DNA of 41,785 nt, taken from Solidesulfovibrio sp. Lineage in GTDB: Bacteria; Desulfobacterota; Desulfovibrionia; Desulfovibrionales; Desulfovibrionaceae. Of this stretch, positions 9,419 through 17,832 are shown piece by piece (within the stretch, counting starts at the first letter, position 1; each line of letters opens with the position of its first letter). Below the pieces are notes generated by a model. That model was not told the DNA's origin. It searched no databases and saw only the letters and a program-made list of their open reading frames with translations. Location of the stretch: contig NZ_JARKOZ010000140.1 in the NCBI RefSeq assembly GCF_029978005.1, positions 1-41,785 on the forward strand. The letters are read 5' to 3'. The translations under genes were made by a program, and so were the position numbers.

Positions 9419-10123
9419 TTAACCGTTCAGGTAGCCGTCCGTCAGGACGCATTTTCTCGTGCAATGCTCGGCCGTCATCCCGTCGTGGGTGACCACGACC
9501 ATGGCCGTGCGCGCTTCTTCCGTGATCTTCGTGAAGTACTCCAATACACGCAGGCTGTTTTCCCGGTCAAGCTGCCCGGTGGGCTCATCCGCCAAAATAA
9601 ACTCCGGTTCGTTGACCAGGGCCCTGGCGATGGACACGCGCTGGCGTTCGCCGCCGGACAGGCGGTTGGAGGGCTGGTGGATGCGATGGTCGAGATTGAC
9701 CATGCTGAGCGCCTCCTTGATCCGTTCGGGCCGATCCCGCCGGCGCACGCCGGCGTAGATCAGCGGCAACTCCAGGTTCTCGTACACCGTGGAGTTTTCG
9801 AGCAGGTCACAGGTCTGGAAAACGAACCCGAGCATCTCCCGGCGAAAGATCGCCTGCTGGTCGCGGGTGAGCGAAAGCACGTCCACGCCCGCCACCTTGT
9901 AGCCGCCGGTGGAGGGCGGCTGAAAAAGCCCCAGGATGAAGAGCAAGGTGGACTTGCCCGACCCTGACGGCCCCATGACCGCCACCATCTCGCCCCGGCG
10001 CACGTGCAGGTTGACGTCCTTGAGCACGCGGATGGGTTCCAGGCCGGAGTTGTAGGTCTTGGTCAGCCCGTTGATGTCGATGACGAGTTCGTGGTCGTCG
10101 AAAGCGGGGGTCTGGTTACTCAT
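9419..10123 (-). CDS. MacB/LolD-type ABC transporter ATP-binding protein
   Basis: 234 residues from the ATG at 10123; an ATG at 10135 would add four residues. Walker A GPSGSGKST at 51-59, Q-loop FQ at 102-103, signature LSGGERQ at 155-161 and Walker B ILADEP at 176-181 are all intact, so it should be an active ATPase. The close match to the MacB/LolD group implies mechanotransmission, driving periplasmic extrusion or lipoprotein/lipid handling instead of classic translocation. Its start overlaps the end of the permease gene by eight bases (ATGAGTAA), so the two are probably translated together. Confidence 0.93.
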   Translation of the reverse strand: MSNQTPAFDDHELVIDINGLTKTYNSGLEPIRVLKDVNLHVRRGEMVAVMGPSGSGKSTLLFILGLFQPPSTGGYKVAGVDVLSLTRDQQAIFRREMLGFVFQTCDLLENSTVYENLELPLIYAGVRRRDRPERIKEALSMVNLDHRIHQPSNRLSGGERQRVSIARALVNEPEFILADEPTGQLDRENSLRVLEYFTKITEEARTAMVVVTHDGMTAEHCTRKCVLTDGYLNG

Positions 10124-11369
10124 AGCGCATCGCATCCACCACCTGCATCCGGCTGGCCCGGATGGAGGGATACAGGCCCGCGCCGATGCCGAGCACCGCC
10201 GCGAACACGATGCCCAGGAGCAGGCAGAAAAAGAACAGCCCCTCGGGCGGCCGCGAGTCGAGCATGCGGCTCATGTACTCGATGCCGACGCGCCCGAGGA
10301 TCACGCCGAAGACCGACGAGGACATGGTGACGCAAAGGGCCTCGAACAGGAATTGGTACAGGATGTCGGTGTCCAGCGCGCCCATGGCCTTTTTGAGGCC
10401 GATTTCCCGGGTGCGGCTGGTGACCGTGGCCATCATGATGTTCCAGATGCCGAACCCGCCGAGGATCATTGTCGCCACGATGGAGCAGTAGATGAACAGC
10501 TCCACCCACCAGAAGATGCGCTGCACCTGCTTGAGCGGCTCCCAGGCCACGTTGACCCGCAGGCCCCGGTCGATCTGGTTGGCCTTGACCACGCCGGGCA
10601 CGGCCTTGGCCACCAGGGCCACGTCGTCCCAGGTGGCGCAGCGCACGTAGGCGCTGTAGGGCATGGAGATGCCGACCACCCTGGCCTGGGCCGTGGTGAT
10701 GGGCAGGAACACGAACTGGGCGCGGTCGCCGGCGCGCACGCCGCCCAGGATGCCGACCACGGTGTAGAGGTTGTCGTCGATGGACAGCACCTTGCCGAGC
10801 GCCTGCTGGTCGCTGCCGAACATCTGGCGGGCGAGGTCGGTGCCGACCACGCACACCCTGGCCCCCTCCTCCACGTCGCGTTCGTCGAACAGCCGGCCGG
10901 CCGCGGCGTTGAACGAGAAGACACGCCAGTAGTTGGCCTCGCAGCCCACGAGGTTGAAGCCGAAGAGGCGGTCCTGCCAGGTGGTCAGGGCGCTGGTTTT
11001 GAGCGCCACCTTGGTGATGTCCGTCACGCCCGGAATGCGGCCCAGGGCCTCCAGGGTGCGTTCGCGGAACCACTCCTGGCGCTCCAGCGGCAGCTGCTCG
11101 AACATGACGTTGATGATCGTCGCGCCGCCGAGCAGGTCGAGGTCGTTGTTGAAGTTCTTCTTGAGGTCGTTGCCCATGGTGATGATGACGATGAAACCGG
11201 CCATGCCCAGGGCGATGGAGGCGAGCACGCCGATGTAGCGACGGCGCTTGCGCACGACCTCGCGCACGCTCACGCGCACCAAGTCGTAATAGCGCATCGG
11301 CCCGGAGCCGCGACGCCTGATGCGGTCGAGCTCCGCGACGGTGATCTGTTTTCGTTTTCCTATGGCCAT
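10116..11369 (-). CDS. MacB/FtsX-type ABC transporter permease
   Basis: 417 residues with the four-helix MacB layout: one membrane helix near 45-65, a periplasmic domain to about residue 275, then three helices near 280-300, 325-355 and 375-400. The FtsX-like C-terminal domain carries TSRTREIGLKKAMGA around 312-326, the coupling segment that contacts the ATPase, and ends with SIRASRMQVVDAMRYE, a typical MacB-type terminus. With the ATPase, adaptor and TolC-like protein it completes an exporter whose cargo would be taken from the periplasm. No good ribosome binding site is visible before the ATG at 11369, which follows a short T-run and a hairpin. Confidence 0.9.
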   Translation of the reverse strand: MAIGKRKQITVAELDRIRRRGSGPMRYYDLVRVSVREVVRKRRRYIGVLASIALGMAGFIVIITMGNDLKKNFNNDLDLLGGATIINVMFEQLPLERQEWFRERTLEALGRIPGVTDITKVALKTSALTTWQDRLFGFNLVGCEANYWRVFSFNAAAGRLFDERDVEEGARVCVVGTDLARQMFGSDQQALGKVLSIDDNLYTVVGILGGVRAGDRAQFVFLPITTAQARVVGISMPYSAYVRCATWDDVALVAKAVPGVVKANQIDRGLRVNVAWEPLKQVQRIFWWVELFIYCSIVATMILGGFGIWNIMMATVTSRTREIGLKKAMGALDTDILYQFLFEALCVTMSSSVFGVILGRVGIEYMSRMLDSRPPEGLFFFCLLLGIVFAAVLGIGAGLYPSIRASRMQVVDAMRYE

Positions 11370-11382
11370 AAAAAGATACCGG

Positions 11383-11406
11383 GGGACGTCGTCCTCCGAC
11401 GTTCCC
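11383..11406 (-). terminator. Hairpin between the oxoamine synthase and permease genes
   Basis: GGGACGTCG (11383-11391) pairs with CGACGTTCCC (11397-11406) around a short loop, with one bulge. On the minus strand it is followed after eight bases by five T residues that reach the permease start codon. It may be a weak terminator, an attenuator that lowers exporter expression relative to the upstream gene, or an operator. The T-run is not directly adjacent, so termination is uncertain. Confidence 0.35.
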
Positions 11407-11432
11407 GCGCCTATACCGGAGGCCTTGGCGCT

Positions 11433-12716
11433 TTACAAGTACGAGAGCCTGGAGCGGCCGGCGGCCTCGGGGTCGTCGGAGGCGCAGTCCAGGCCGGGGT
11501 CCTCTGGCAGGTCGCATTCGCGCACGCGGAATTCCCGGGCCAGGCGGTCGAGGACGGACAGGACGACGTCGAGCTGGCGGTCCTCGTGTGTGCTCATGTA
11601 GGCCGTGCGGATCAGCGCCTGTCCGCGCGGCACGGCCGGGTACACCGCCGGCAGGGCGAAGATGCCGGCCTCGAACAGGGCCCGGGAGAACTGGAAGGCC
11701 TTCTCGTCGGAGCCGATGATGATGGGGATGATGGGCGAGGCCGAGCCGCCGATGCGCAGCCCGATGTCCTTGTAGGCCTGGCGCATGCGCACCGTGACCT
11801 CGTGGAGGCGGTCCACCCGCTCGGGCTCGCGCTCCAGGATGTCCAGGCAGGTCAGCACGGCCACGGTGTTGGCGGCCGGCAGGGCGGCGGAAAAAATCTG
11901 CGTGCGCGACTGGTAGCGCAGGTAGCGCAGCATGTCCTCGTCGTCGGAGGCGATGAAGCCGCCGATGGAGGCCAGGGACTTGCTGAAGGTGCCCATGATG
12001 AAGTCGACCTTGTCCGTGATGCGGAAATGGTCGGCCGCGCCGCGCCCGCCCCGGCCGAACACGCCCAGGCCGTGGGCGTCGTCGAGGTAGAAGACGATGT
12101 CGGGATGGGCTTCCTTCACAGCGGCCAGCTCGTCCAGCACGGCCAGCTCGCCGGACATGCTGAAGACGCCCTCGGTGACCAGGAAGACGTCGCCGTCGGG
12201 CCGGGCGGCCTTGGCGGCCTCCACGCGCTGCATGGCCTGGGCGGCGTCGTTGTGGGCGAAGGTGACGAGCCGGGCCCGGGTGTTCTTGATGCCCTCGAAA
12301 ATGCTGGCGTGGTTCTCCCGGTCGCAGATCACGGTGTCGGCCGGGGTGACCAGGACGCCGAGCGCACCCATGTTGGTGCTGAACCCCGTGACGTGGACCA
12401 CGGCCCCGCGCTTGCCGACAAAGGCGGCCAGGCGCTCTTCGAGCTTGTGGTGCAGGACCATGTTGCCGCTCAGGAAACGGGAGCCGCCGGGGCCGGTGCC
12501 CCAGTCGTAGACGGCCCGGGCCGAGGCGTCCATGACCCGGGGGTCGTGGGACAGGCCTAGGTAGTCGTTGGAGCCGATCATGATGAGGCGGCGGCCGTCG
12601 ACCTCGACTTCGGTGCCCCAGGTCTTGGCGATGGGACGGAAGTAGGGGTTGATGCCCAGGGCCGAGATGCTCGAATGCAGGCTATTGAAGTGCTCGCAGC
12701 GTTGGCGAAGTCTCAT
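11433..12716 (-). CDS. Alpha-oxoamine synthase, serine palmitoyltransferase-like (PLP)
   Basis: 427 residues of the PLP-dependent alpha-oxoamine synthase family (SPT, KBL, BioF), which condense an amino acid with an acyl thioester and release CO2. Visible residues: stacking His136 in DRENHAS, cofactor Asp in DDAHG at 212-216 and the Schiff-base Lys246 in TFSKSLASIGG. The SKS...GG form around the lysine resembles bacterial serine palmitoyltransferases more than KBL or BioF, but I cannot separate them without alignment. No biotin or threonine-degradation genes are nearby; an acyltransferase-like gene and an exporter are. Start at the ATG at 12716 with GAGGAAA upstream. The C-terminal tail of about 25 residues is acidic and probably flexible. 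Confidence 0.82.
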   Translation of the reverse strand: MRLRQRCEHFNSLHSSISALGINPYFRPIAKTWGTEVEVDGRRLIMIGSNDYLGLSHDPRVMDASARAVYDWGTGPGGSRFLSGNMVLHHKLEERLAAFVGKRGAVVHVTGFSTNMGALGVLVTPADTVICDRENHASIFEGIKNTRARLVTFAHNDAAQAMQRVEAAKAARPDGDVFLVTEGVFSMSGELAVLDELAAVKEAHPDIVFYLDDAHGLGVFGRGGRGAADHFRITDKVDFIMGTFSKSLASIGGFIASDDEDMLRYLRYQSRTQIFSAALPAANTVAVLTCLDILEREPERVDRLHEVTVRMRQAYKDIGLRIGGSASPIIPIIIGSDEKAFQFSRALFEAGIFALPAVYPAVPRGQALIRTAYMSTHEDRQLDVVLSVLDRLAREFRVRECDLPEDPGLDCASDDPEAAGRSRLSYL

Positions 12717-12844
12717 GGCGTTCGTTATTTCCTCGCGTGGTTTGGAAACGGCGGCGGCTCGGATGGGATTGTGGCTGTACGCCGCGCCGGCGACCCTTGG
12801 CCCAGGCCGGTTGCCGGCACTTGACCGGAAAAATGGCCAATACG

Positions 12845-13372
12845 TCAAAGACCCGGCCTTTGCAAGTCTCGGGGGTCGGGGGGGAAGGCGCGGGCCTCGC
12901 GGACGCGGGAGGCGAGCTGGCCGAGAATCTTGCCGAGCGCCAGCCTGGCCCGGCCGATCTGGCCGGGGAAGGTCCGGGTGAAATAGATCTCGTCGTCCGG
13001 GGCGGCCAGTTCCAGGCTGTAGTTGCGCAGCCACTGGCCGCGCTTTTTGCTCCACTCCAGGTAGACCCAGTAGAAGCTGGTGGAGCCGTCGGCGGCCTTG
13101 CAGCGGGCCGCGCCCCAGGCGTAGGCCTCGCCGCCCCGCTCCACCTGGCGGAACTTCAGGAAATCCCAGTCCTCAAAGGTCAGGCCGTCGGAAGCGGTCA
13201 TGCCGCGCGCGGCGATGTCCATGGCCTGGCGGTAGCCGTCCTTGGGGATGCCGGCCAGGCCCATGGCCGGATAGTGCCAGGCCCCGAACCAAATGAGCGT
13301 CCCCGCGGCCAGCACGACCACGGCAAGGCCGGCCCACAGGCCGCGACGCAGAACCCTGCCCGCCCGGCTCAC
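12845..13372 (-). CDS. Membrane-anchored protein of unknown function
   Basis: 175 residues; I do not recognise a family. A basic N-terminus (RAGRVLRRG) precedes one strong hydrophobic segment at about residues 12-32, so the protein is probably anchored in the inner membrane with about 140 residues outside. The outer part is rich in aromatic residues (FEDWDFLKF, STSFYWVYLEW). It starts with GTG at 13372, overlapping the previous stop by four bases (GTGA). It sits between a GT-C transferase and the oxoamine synthase, and could be an accessory factor for either. The 128 bases after it hold no gene I can support. Confidence 0.6.
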   Translation of the reverse strand: MSRAGRVLRRGLWAGLAVVVLAAGTLIWFGAWHYPAMGLAGIPKDGYRQAMDIAARGMTASDGLTFEDWDFLKFRQVERGGEAYAWGAARCKAADGSTSFYWVYLEWSKKRGQWLRNYSLELAAPDDEIYFTRTFPGQIGRARLALGKILGQLASRVREARAFPPDPRDLQRPGL

Positions 13373-13809
13373 GGCCTGCCCTCCCCTGCCGGGGCGCAGC
13401 CCAGGCCCATGCGCCAGCCGGCGGCCTCCAGCCGCCTGGCCCGCTCGAGCTTTTCCCAGGCCCGGACCTCGTCGTCCACGGCGCGCTCGCGCGTGGCCTG
13501 GTCCTTGCGGATGGCCCGCTCAAGGGACTCCTCGGTGACGATGGAATCGGGCGCGGGCTTGTAGACGCCGGCGCGCAACTCGCCCAGGCGCACGCGCACG
13601 GCCTTGTCCGTGGCCTCCAGCACGTCGCGGTGGCGTTCCTTCATGATGGCCGTGTTCTCGCCGTCGTTGACCAGGCCGTTGTAAAAGGACTTCGGGTCGA
13701 CAAGCGTCGCCCCCTCGGGGGTCTTGAGGAAGCCCTTCCACAGGGTGCCGCCGAGAGCCACGAGCAGGAGCGCCCGGACGAGGTTGTCACGGGTGAGAAG
13801 CCGCGTCAT
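13369..13809 (-). CDS. Small membrane-anchored helical protein, unknown function
   Basis: 146 residues with one hydrophobic segment at about residues 10-28 and then a mostly charged, helix-prone region (EATDKAVRVRLGEL, ERAIRKDQATRERAVDDEV) that may form a coiled coil at 90-130. No known domain recognised. The ATG at 13809 overlaps the stop of the GT-C gene by four bases (ATGA), and its own stop overlaps the next gene's GTG, so the three genes are tightly coupled. It might be a scaffold or regulator of the GT-C transferase. Confidence 0.6.
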   Translation of the reverse strand: MTRLLTRDNLVRALLLVALGGTLWKGFLKTPEGATLVDPKSFYNGLVNDGENTAIMKERHRDVLEATDKAVRVRLGELRAGVYKPAPDSIVTEESLERAIRKDQATRERAVDDEVRAWEKLERARRLEAAGWRMGLGCAPAGEGRP

Positions 13810-15464
13810 GGCCGCGCCTCCTTGCGACGCCAGACCTCGAGCTCCTTTTGGGGCTCCTCCACGGGCACGAAATAGTGGTGGTTGGGGTCGTCGGTGCGGT
13901 TGCCGAAGGTCTCGTCGGGAAAGGGCAGCGGCACGCGCTCGTAGTCGCGGGAAAGGTCCATGGCGTCGGTGAATTCCCGGGCCCCGAAAAGGAAACGGTC
14001 GCGGTTGACCCGCACCACGCGCCGCCGCAGCACCCAGTCCGGAACCGTGCCCTCGGGCACGGGCCCTTGCAGGCCGCCCAGGACCCTGAGGCCGGGAACG
14101 GCGAACATGAGCGGCAGGTCGCCGTATTCGGCCAATACGGTCTGGCCGGGCTTGGCGTGGGTCTTGAAGAACTCGCCGATGGCGATGTTGACGTCGGGAT
14201 AGCCGCACACGAGCTCGGTGACGAAGAGCTTGATGGGGAAATTGAGCGAGGTGAGCATGCGGAAATCGTTCTGCCACGGCCGGTTGACGATTTTGAGCCG
14301 TTCCATGGGGTAGACGGCCAGCCAGTTGGTGAAGGCCAAAAGGAGAAAGAGCATGACCGAGGCCGGCCGGGAAAACCCCCACAGCCGGCGCACGCACCAG
14401 GCGAGCAGGATGGCGCACAGGGGGAGCAGATGGGCGATGTAGCGGAAAAACCGCTGAGGCACGATGCCGAGGAAAAGCAGGCTCAAAACGATCAGCACGG
14501 CGGAAAAAAGCACGAACCGCTCGCCGGGGTCGGCCGGGCGCGCCAGGCCCGTGAGAAAGGCGCGCCAGCGCCAGACCAGGGCGGCGGACACGGGCAGGGG
14601 AATGCAGAACATGCACAGGTCGGCGAAATAGAGCATCAGGTTTTCCGGCACGAGCAGCACGTCGAACATGCCGCTTTGCCGGCCGATGCGGTAGAGCAGC
14701 ACGCCCGGGATCACGGCCACGACCACGGTGACCAGGGTCAGAAGCGACAGGCGCTTGACGGCCATGCGCTCGGGAAAGACCAGGGCGGCGGCGACCAGGG
14801 CCGTGGGGGCGAAGCTCAGAAAGAGCAGATAGTTGGCATGAAAAAGCAGCACCATGCCGGCGAACATGGCCAGAAGCGGCGGCCAGCGGCGCTGCCAGTC
14901 GCAAAGAAAAGCGTCCAGGGTCCACAGGACGAACAGCGTGCCCGGGGCGTAGTAGCGGGCCTGGCGGCCGATGAGGAGATAGGGGACGCACAGGGTGAGC
15001 AGCGTGGCGGCGAGCAAGGCCCAGTTGCGGTCGCCGAAATGGCGGCGCACCAAACGGTAGGTCCAGAAGATGGAGAGCAGCGCGGCCAGGGCGAAGGGCG
15101 CGCGGCCGGCGGCGGCATCGAGGCCGCCCACGGCGAAGCCGGCGGCCTGCATGTAGATCTGGATCCAGGGCGACCAGCGCCAGAGGTAGCCGCCGGTCTT
15201 GTCGAACTCGCGCTCCTCTTCCTGTGAGACGACGTTGACCCCGTCGAAGGCGTAGGGCAGGCCGGCGGACAGCACGTTCTTGGCCAGGCAGGCCGTCTCG
15301 GCCTCGTCCTGCCAGAAGGGGCGCTGGCCCAGGTTGTAGAAGAGGAGAAAGGCCGCCAGGGCCAGGACGGCGACAAGGGCCCAGTCCAGGCGGGCGAGAA
15401 GCCCCGGCGCGGCGGCCGGCGGCGCGGCCGGCGCGGGGCCGGCGGTCGTCATGGCGTTTGGCAT
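13806..15464 (-). CDS. GT-C glycosyltransferase, GT39/GT83 (PMT/ArnT-like)
   Basis: 552 residues from the ATG at 15464 (a second ATG at 15452 would remove four). After an Ala/Pro-rich N-terminus, the first membrane helix (about 27-44) leads into RPFWQDEAET, where Asp53-Glu54 match the catalytic DE of ArnT/PMT-type GT-C enzymes. Around ten further membrane segments follow up to about residue 410, then a soluble part of about 140 residues. Such enzymes take a sugar from a polyprenyl-phosphate carrier and add it to a lipid or protein on the outer face of the inner membrane. It is the first gene of the minus-strand run; the Fur-box promoter at 15716-15744 lies about 250 bases upstream. Confidence 0.8.
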   Translation of the reverse strand: MPNAMTTAGPAPAAPPAAAPGLLARLDWALVAVLALAAFLLFYNLGQRPFWQDEAETACLAKNVLSAGLPYAFDGVNVVSQEEEREFDKTGGYLWRWSPWIQIYMQAAGFAVGGLDAAAGRAPFALAALLSIFWTYRLVRRHFGDRNWALLAATLLTLCVPYLLIGRQARYYAPGTLFVLWTLDAFLCDWQRRWPPLLAMFAGMVLLFHANYLLFLSFAPTALVAAALVFPERMAVKRLSLLTLVTVVVAVIPGVLLYRIGRQSGMFDVLLVPENLMLYFADLCMFCIPLPVSAALVWRWRAFLTGLARPADPGERFVLFSAVLIVLSLLFLGIVPQRFFRYIAHLLPLCAILLAWCVRRLWGFSRPASVMLFLLLAFTNWLAVYPMERLKIVNRPWQNDFRMLTSLNFPIKLFVTELVCGYPDVNIAIGEFFKTHAKPGQTVLAEYGDLPLMFAVPGLRVLGGLQGPVPEGTVPDWVLRRRVVRVNRDRFLFGAREFTDAMDLSRDYERVPLPFPDETFGNRTDDPNHHYFVPVEEPQKELEVWRRKEARP

Positions 15465-15505
15465 GGCCCGCCCTGGGTAATGGAGGCGGCCGCCGATGTC
15501 CAGCC

Positions 15506-15600
15506 TCAGGCCGCCGCCGGGTGGTCGGCGCGCACGGTCCTGTTCTTGCCGCCGCGCTTGGCGGCGTAGAGGGCGTGGGGGTACGGGGCGTCGCCTGCCG
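15506..15600 (-). pseudogene. C-terminal remnant of a GGDEF (diguanylate cyclase) domain
   Basis: On the minus strand this stretch reads HALYAAKRGGKNRTVRA followed by a stop codon at 15506. This matches the last helix of GGDEF domains (ALYxAKRxGRNRV). Upstream the frame quickly loses any domain character and no GGEEF-type active site is present, so only a fragment of about 30 residues remains. It is probably the relic of a deleted or decayed diguanylate cyclase gene. It lies between the Fur-box promoter and the GT-C gene, so it would now be part of a leader transcript. Confidence 0.5.
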
Positions 15601-15715
15601 GGCGGCCCGCCGCCCGGCCCGGGTATGGCCAGGGAGAAATGACGCACCGGGTTGCCCGACCCCGCTCCTTCCCCGGACCGAAAACCTTGACGAAACCCCT
15701 TGCGGTCGCCGGTTT

Positions 15716-15744
15716 ATTATGATAATGAAAATCATTATCGTAAA
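15716..15744 (-). promoter_or_regulatory. Minus-strand sigma-70-type promoter overlapping a Fur box
   Basis: On the minus strand, TTTACG (plus 15739-15744) and CATAAT (plus 15716-15721) are separated by exactly 17 bases, matching four of six and five of six consensus positions. The spacer is the Fur-box palindrome, an arrangement that would let a bound repressor block RNA polymerase. Transcription would start near 15709 and run into the GT-C operon starting at 15464. The AT-rich stretch stands out sharply in its GC-rich surroundings. Confidence 0.55.
15721..15739. promoter_or_regulatory. Fur box (iron-responsive operator)
   Basis: GATAATGAAAATCATTATC is a palindrome with eight-base arms around a three-base centre and differs from the classical 19-base Fur consensus at one position. 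It lies between the divergent GT-C operon (start 15464) and the chemotaxis receptor gene (start 15908). Fur with Fe(II) would be expected to repress transcription from here, so the left operon, the receptor, or both may respond to iron limitation. Confidence 0.8.
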
Positions 15745-15907
15745 TTTTCGGTTTGCCCGCACTCGTGACGCAGCCGACGTGTTTTTGCCGAAATCGGGGA
15801 ATTAGGTCGTTATCGAGCCAACAGGTCCCTTGGCCGCGCCGGGCGCGGTCGGGAACGCCCCGCCGGCGGGAAACGCCGGCGGCCACCAAAGCGAGGACAG
15901 GATCGCC

Positions 15908-17749
15908 ATGAAAAACTGCAGCATCAAGACAAAGCTTTTTTCCATCATAGGCATCTTCGCCGTGGCCTTTGTCGTCCTGGGCGTGTTTTCCTACCGAAGC
16001 CTGGGCGGCATCGTGGTCAACGGCGGGGTCTACGCGGACATCACGCGCAACAAAGACCTCATCGCTGACATCCTGCCGCCGCCCGAATGCATCATCGAAA
16101 GCTACGCCACGGCCATGGACATCCTGGAGAGCCGGGACCCGTCCGCCGTGGCCAGCCTGACCGACAAGCTCAAGAGATTGCGCGAGGATTATGAAGACCG
16201 GCAGGTCTTCTGGCGGCAAAGCCTCATCAGCGCCAAGGCCAAGGAGCTCCTGACCGTGGCGGCCTACGCCCCGGCCAGAAAATTCTACGACGCGGCCTTC
16301 GGCGAGTTCCTGCCCGCCGTGGCCGCCGGCGACGCCGCCAAGGCACGCGGCGTCTTCTTCGACGTCCTGCGCCCGGCCTACCTTTCCCACCGGGACGTCA
16401 TCGAACGCCTGGCCGCGCTGGCGGGCGACGAGGTGGCCGCAACCGAAACGGCCGCCAACGCGGCCATCCGCCAGGCCCTCGTCGGCGTCGGCCTCCTGTC
16501 CCTGGCCGTCTTCGCCGCGGCCATCGCTTTCTCCCTCTACGTCTCGCGCCAGATCACCCGGCCCATGCGCAAGCTCCTGCATTTCTCCATGCGCACGAGC
16601 GAAGGCGACTTCGAGGAAACCCTGGCCATCGAACAAAAGGACGAAATCGGCATCCTGGCCCGGCACGTCAGCGACATGGTGCAAAGCCTGGCCAGGCTCG
16701 TGGCGCAAAGCCGGGCCACCAGCGAGCAGGCGCGCTGCGAGGCCCAAAACGCCCTGGCCTGCAAGGCCGAGGCGGAAACCGCTAAGGACGACATGCAAAA
16801 ACGCCAGGAGAACATGCTCGCCGCCGCCGGCAGCCTGATGGCCGTGGCCGCGGCCCTGGACAACGCCATGCACGCCATCGCCAACCAGGTGGACGCCTCC
16901 AACGAGGGGGCCCGCGCCCAGTCCCGCCAACTCGAGGAGACGGCCACGGCCATGGAGCAGATGGCGGCCACGGTCCTGGAAGTGGCCCGAAACGCCGACG
17001 ACGCCTCCCAGGCGGCCAGGCGCGCCCGGGACAAGGCCGAGGAAGGGGCCAAGGCCGTGGCCGAGGTGGTCAGCGGCATCGACGGCGTCCAGGCCCTGGC
17101 CAGGGGCCTGACCCAGGACATGGACGAACTGGGCCGGCGCGTGGACGGCATCGGCGAGGTCATGCGGGTCATCTCGGACATCGCCGACCAGACGAATCTC
17201 CTGGCCTTAAACGCCGCCATCGAGGCGGCCCGGGCCGGCGAGGCCGGACGCGGTTTCGCCGTGGTGGCCGACGAGGTCAGGAAGCTCGCGGAAAAGACCA
17301 TGGTCGCCACCCGCGAGGTCGGCCAGGCCGTGACCGGCATCCAGGAGGAGACGCGAAAGACCGTCTCCAGCGTGGAGAGGGCCGTGGACGGCATCGCCCA
17401 GACCACGCTCAAGGCCCGCCACTCCGGCGACGCCCTGGGCCAGATTTTTTCCCTGGTGGACGCCGTGGCCAGCCAGGTCTCCTCGATCGCCGCCGCCAGC
17501 GAGGAGCAGTCCGCCGCCAGCGAGGAGATCAGCCGGGCCATCGACGGCATCAACCGCATCTCCACGGACACGGCCGAGGCCATGACCGAATCCGTCGGCG
17601 CCCTGGAGGAGCTGCGCGGCCAGTCGGGCGTGCTCGCCGGGCTCATCGACGACATGCGCCGCGCCGGCGGCGAGGCGCTGCCGGCCGGCCCGACCCGAAA
17701 GCCCCGCCTGGCCCTGGTGGCCGGACGCACCTCCACCGCCGGGACGTAA
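15908..17749 (+). CDS. Methyl-accepting chemotaxis protein with HAMP domain
   Basis: 613 residues. Membrane helices at about 10-30 and 197-220 enclose a periplasmic four-helix-type sensor of about 170 residues. A HAMP domain follows (about 220-275; [12 protein letters not shown]), then a long coiled coil. The signalling tip is classical: residues around 420-445 contain [19 protein letters not shown] and [15 protein letters not shown]. There is no NWETF-type CheR-tethering pentapeptide; the C-terminus is short and basic. The start at 15908 has AGGACAGG upstream. It is transcribed alone, away from the CheA-CheY-CheD genes at 33135-35763, but could signal to them. The Fur box lies about 170 bases upstream. 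Confidence 0.92.
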   Translation: MKNCSIKTKLFSIIGIFAVAFVVLGVFSYRSLGGIVVNGGVYADITRNKDLIADILPPPECIIESYATAMDILESRDPSAVASLTDKLKRLREDYEDRQVFWRQSLISAKAKELLTVAAYAPARKFYDAAFGEFLPAVAAGDAAKARGVFFDVLRPAYLSHRDVIERLAALAGDEVAATETAANAAIRQALVGVGLLSLAVFAAAIAFSLYVSRQITRPMRKLLHFSMRTSEGDFEETLAIEQKDEIGILARHVSDMVQSLARLVAQSRATSEQARCEAQNALACKAEAETAKDDMQKRQENMLAAAGSLMAVAAALDNAMHAIANQVDASNEGARAQSRQLEETATAMEQMAATVLEVARNADDASQAARRARDKAEEGAKAVAEVVSGIDGVQALARGLTQDMDELGRRVDGIGEVMRVISDIADQTNLLALNAAIEAARAGEAGRGFAVVADEVRKLAEKTMVATREVGQAVTGIQEETRKTVSSVERAVDGIAQTTLKARHSGDALGQIFSLVDAVASQVSSIAAASEEQSAASEEISRAIDGINRISTDTAEAMTESVGALEELRGQSGVLAGLIDDMRRAGGEALPAGPTRKPRLALVAGRTSTAGT

Positions 17750-17802
17750 GCACTCTTCCAGCCTCGCCCTTCCCGTATCCGTTCCTTGAGCCCGACATAC
17801 GA

Positions 17803-17832
17803 AAACAGGTGGTCATCCGGCCTGTTTCTTTT
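17803..17832 (+). terminator. Rho-independent terminator after the chemotaxis receptor
   Basis: AAACAGG (17803-17809) and CCTGTTT (17821-17827) form a seven-base stem around an 11-base loop, followed by CTTTT. It lies 54 bases after the receptor's stop codon and would separate it from the glycosyltransferase gene downstream. The stem is AT-rich at its base, so strength may be moderate. The rest of the gap up to 17973 shows no gene and no convincing promoter. Confidence 0.55.

Noticed and set aside
6722-9967. Plus-strand open frame of more than 1000 codons, Gly/His/Leu/Val-rich
   Set aside because: It covers the adaptor, TolC-like and ATPase genes in antisense. High GC content makes stop codons rare in this frame; no domain found.
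15687-15720. Plus-strand promoter using TTGACG at 15687 and TATTAT at 15715 for the chemoreceptor
   Set aside because: The spacer would be 22 bases, too long for a standard promoter, so the receptor's own promoter is unassigned.
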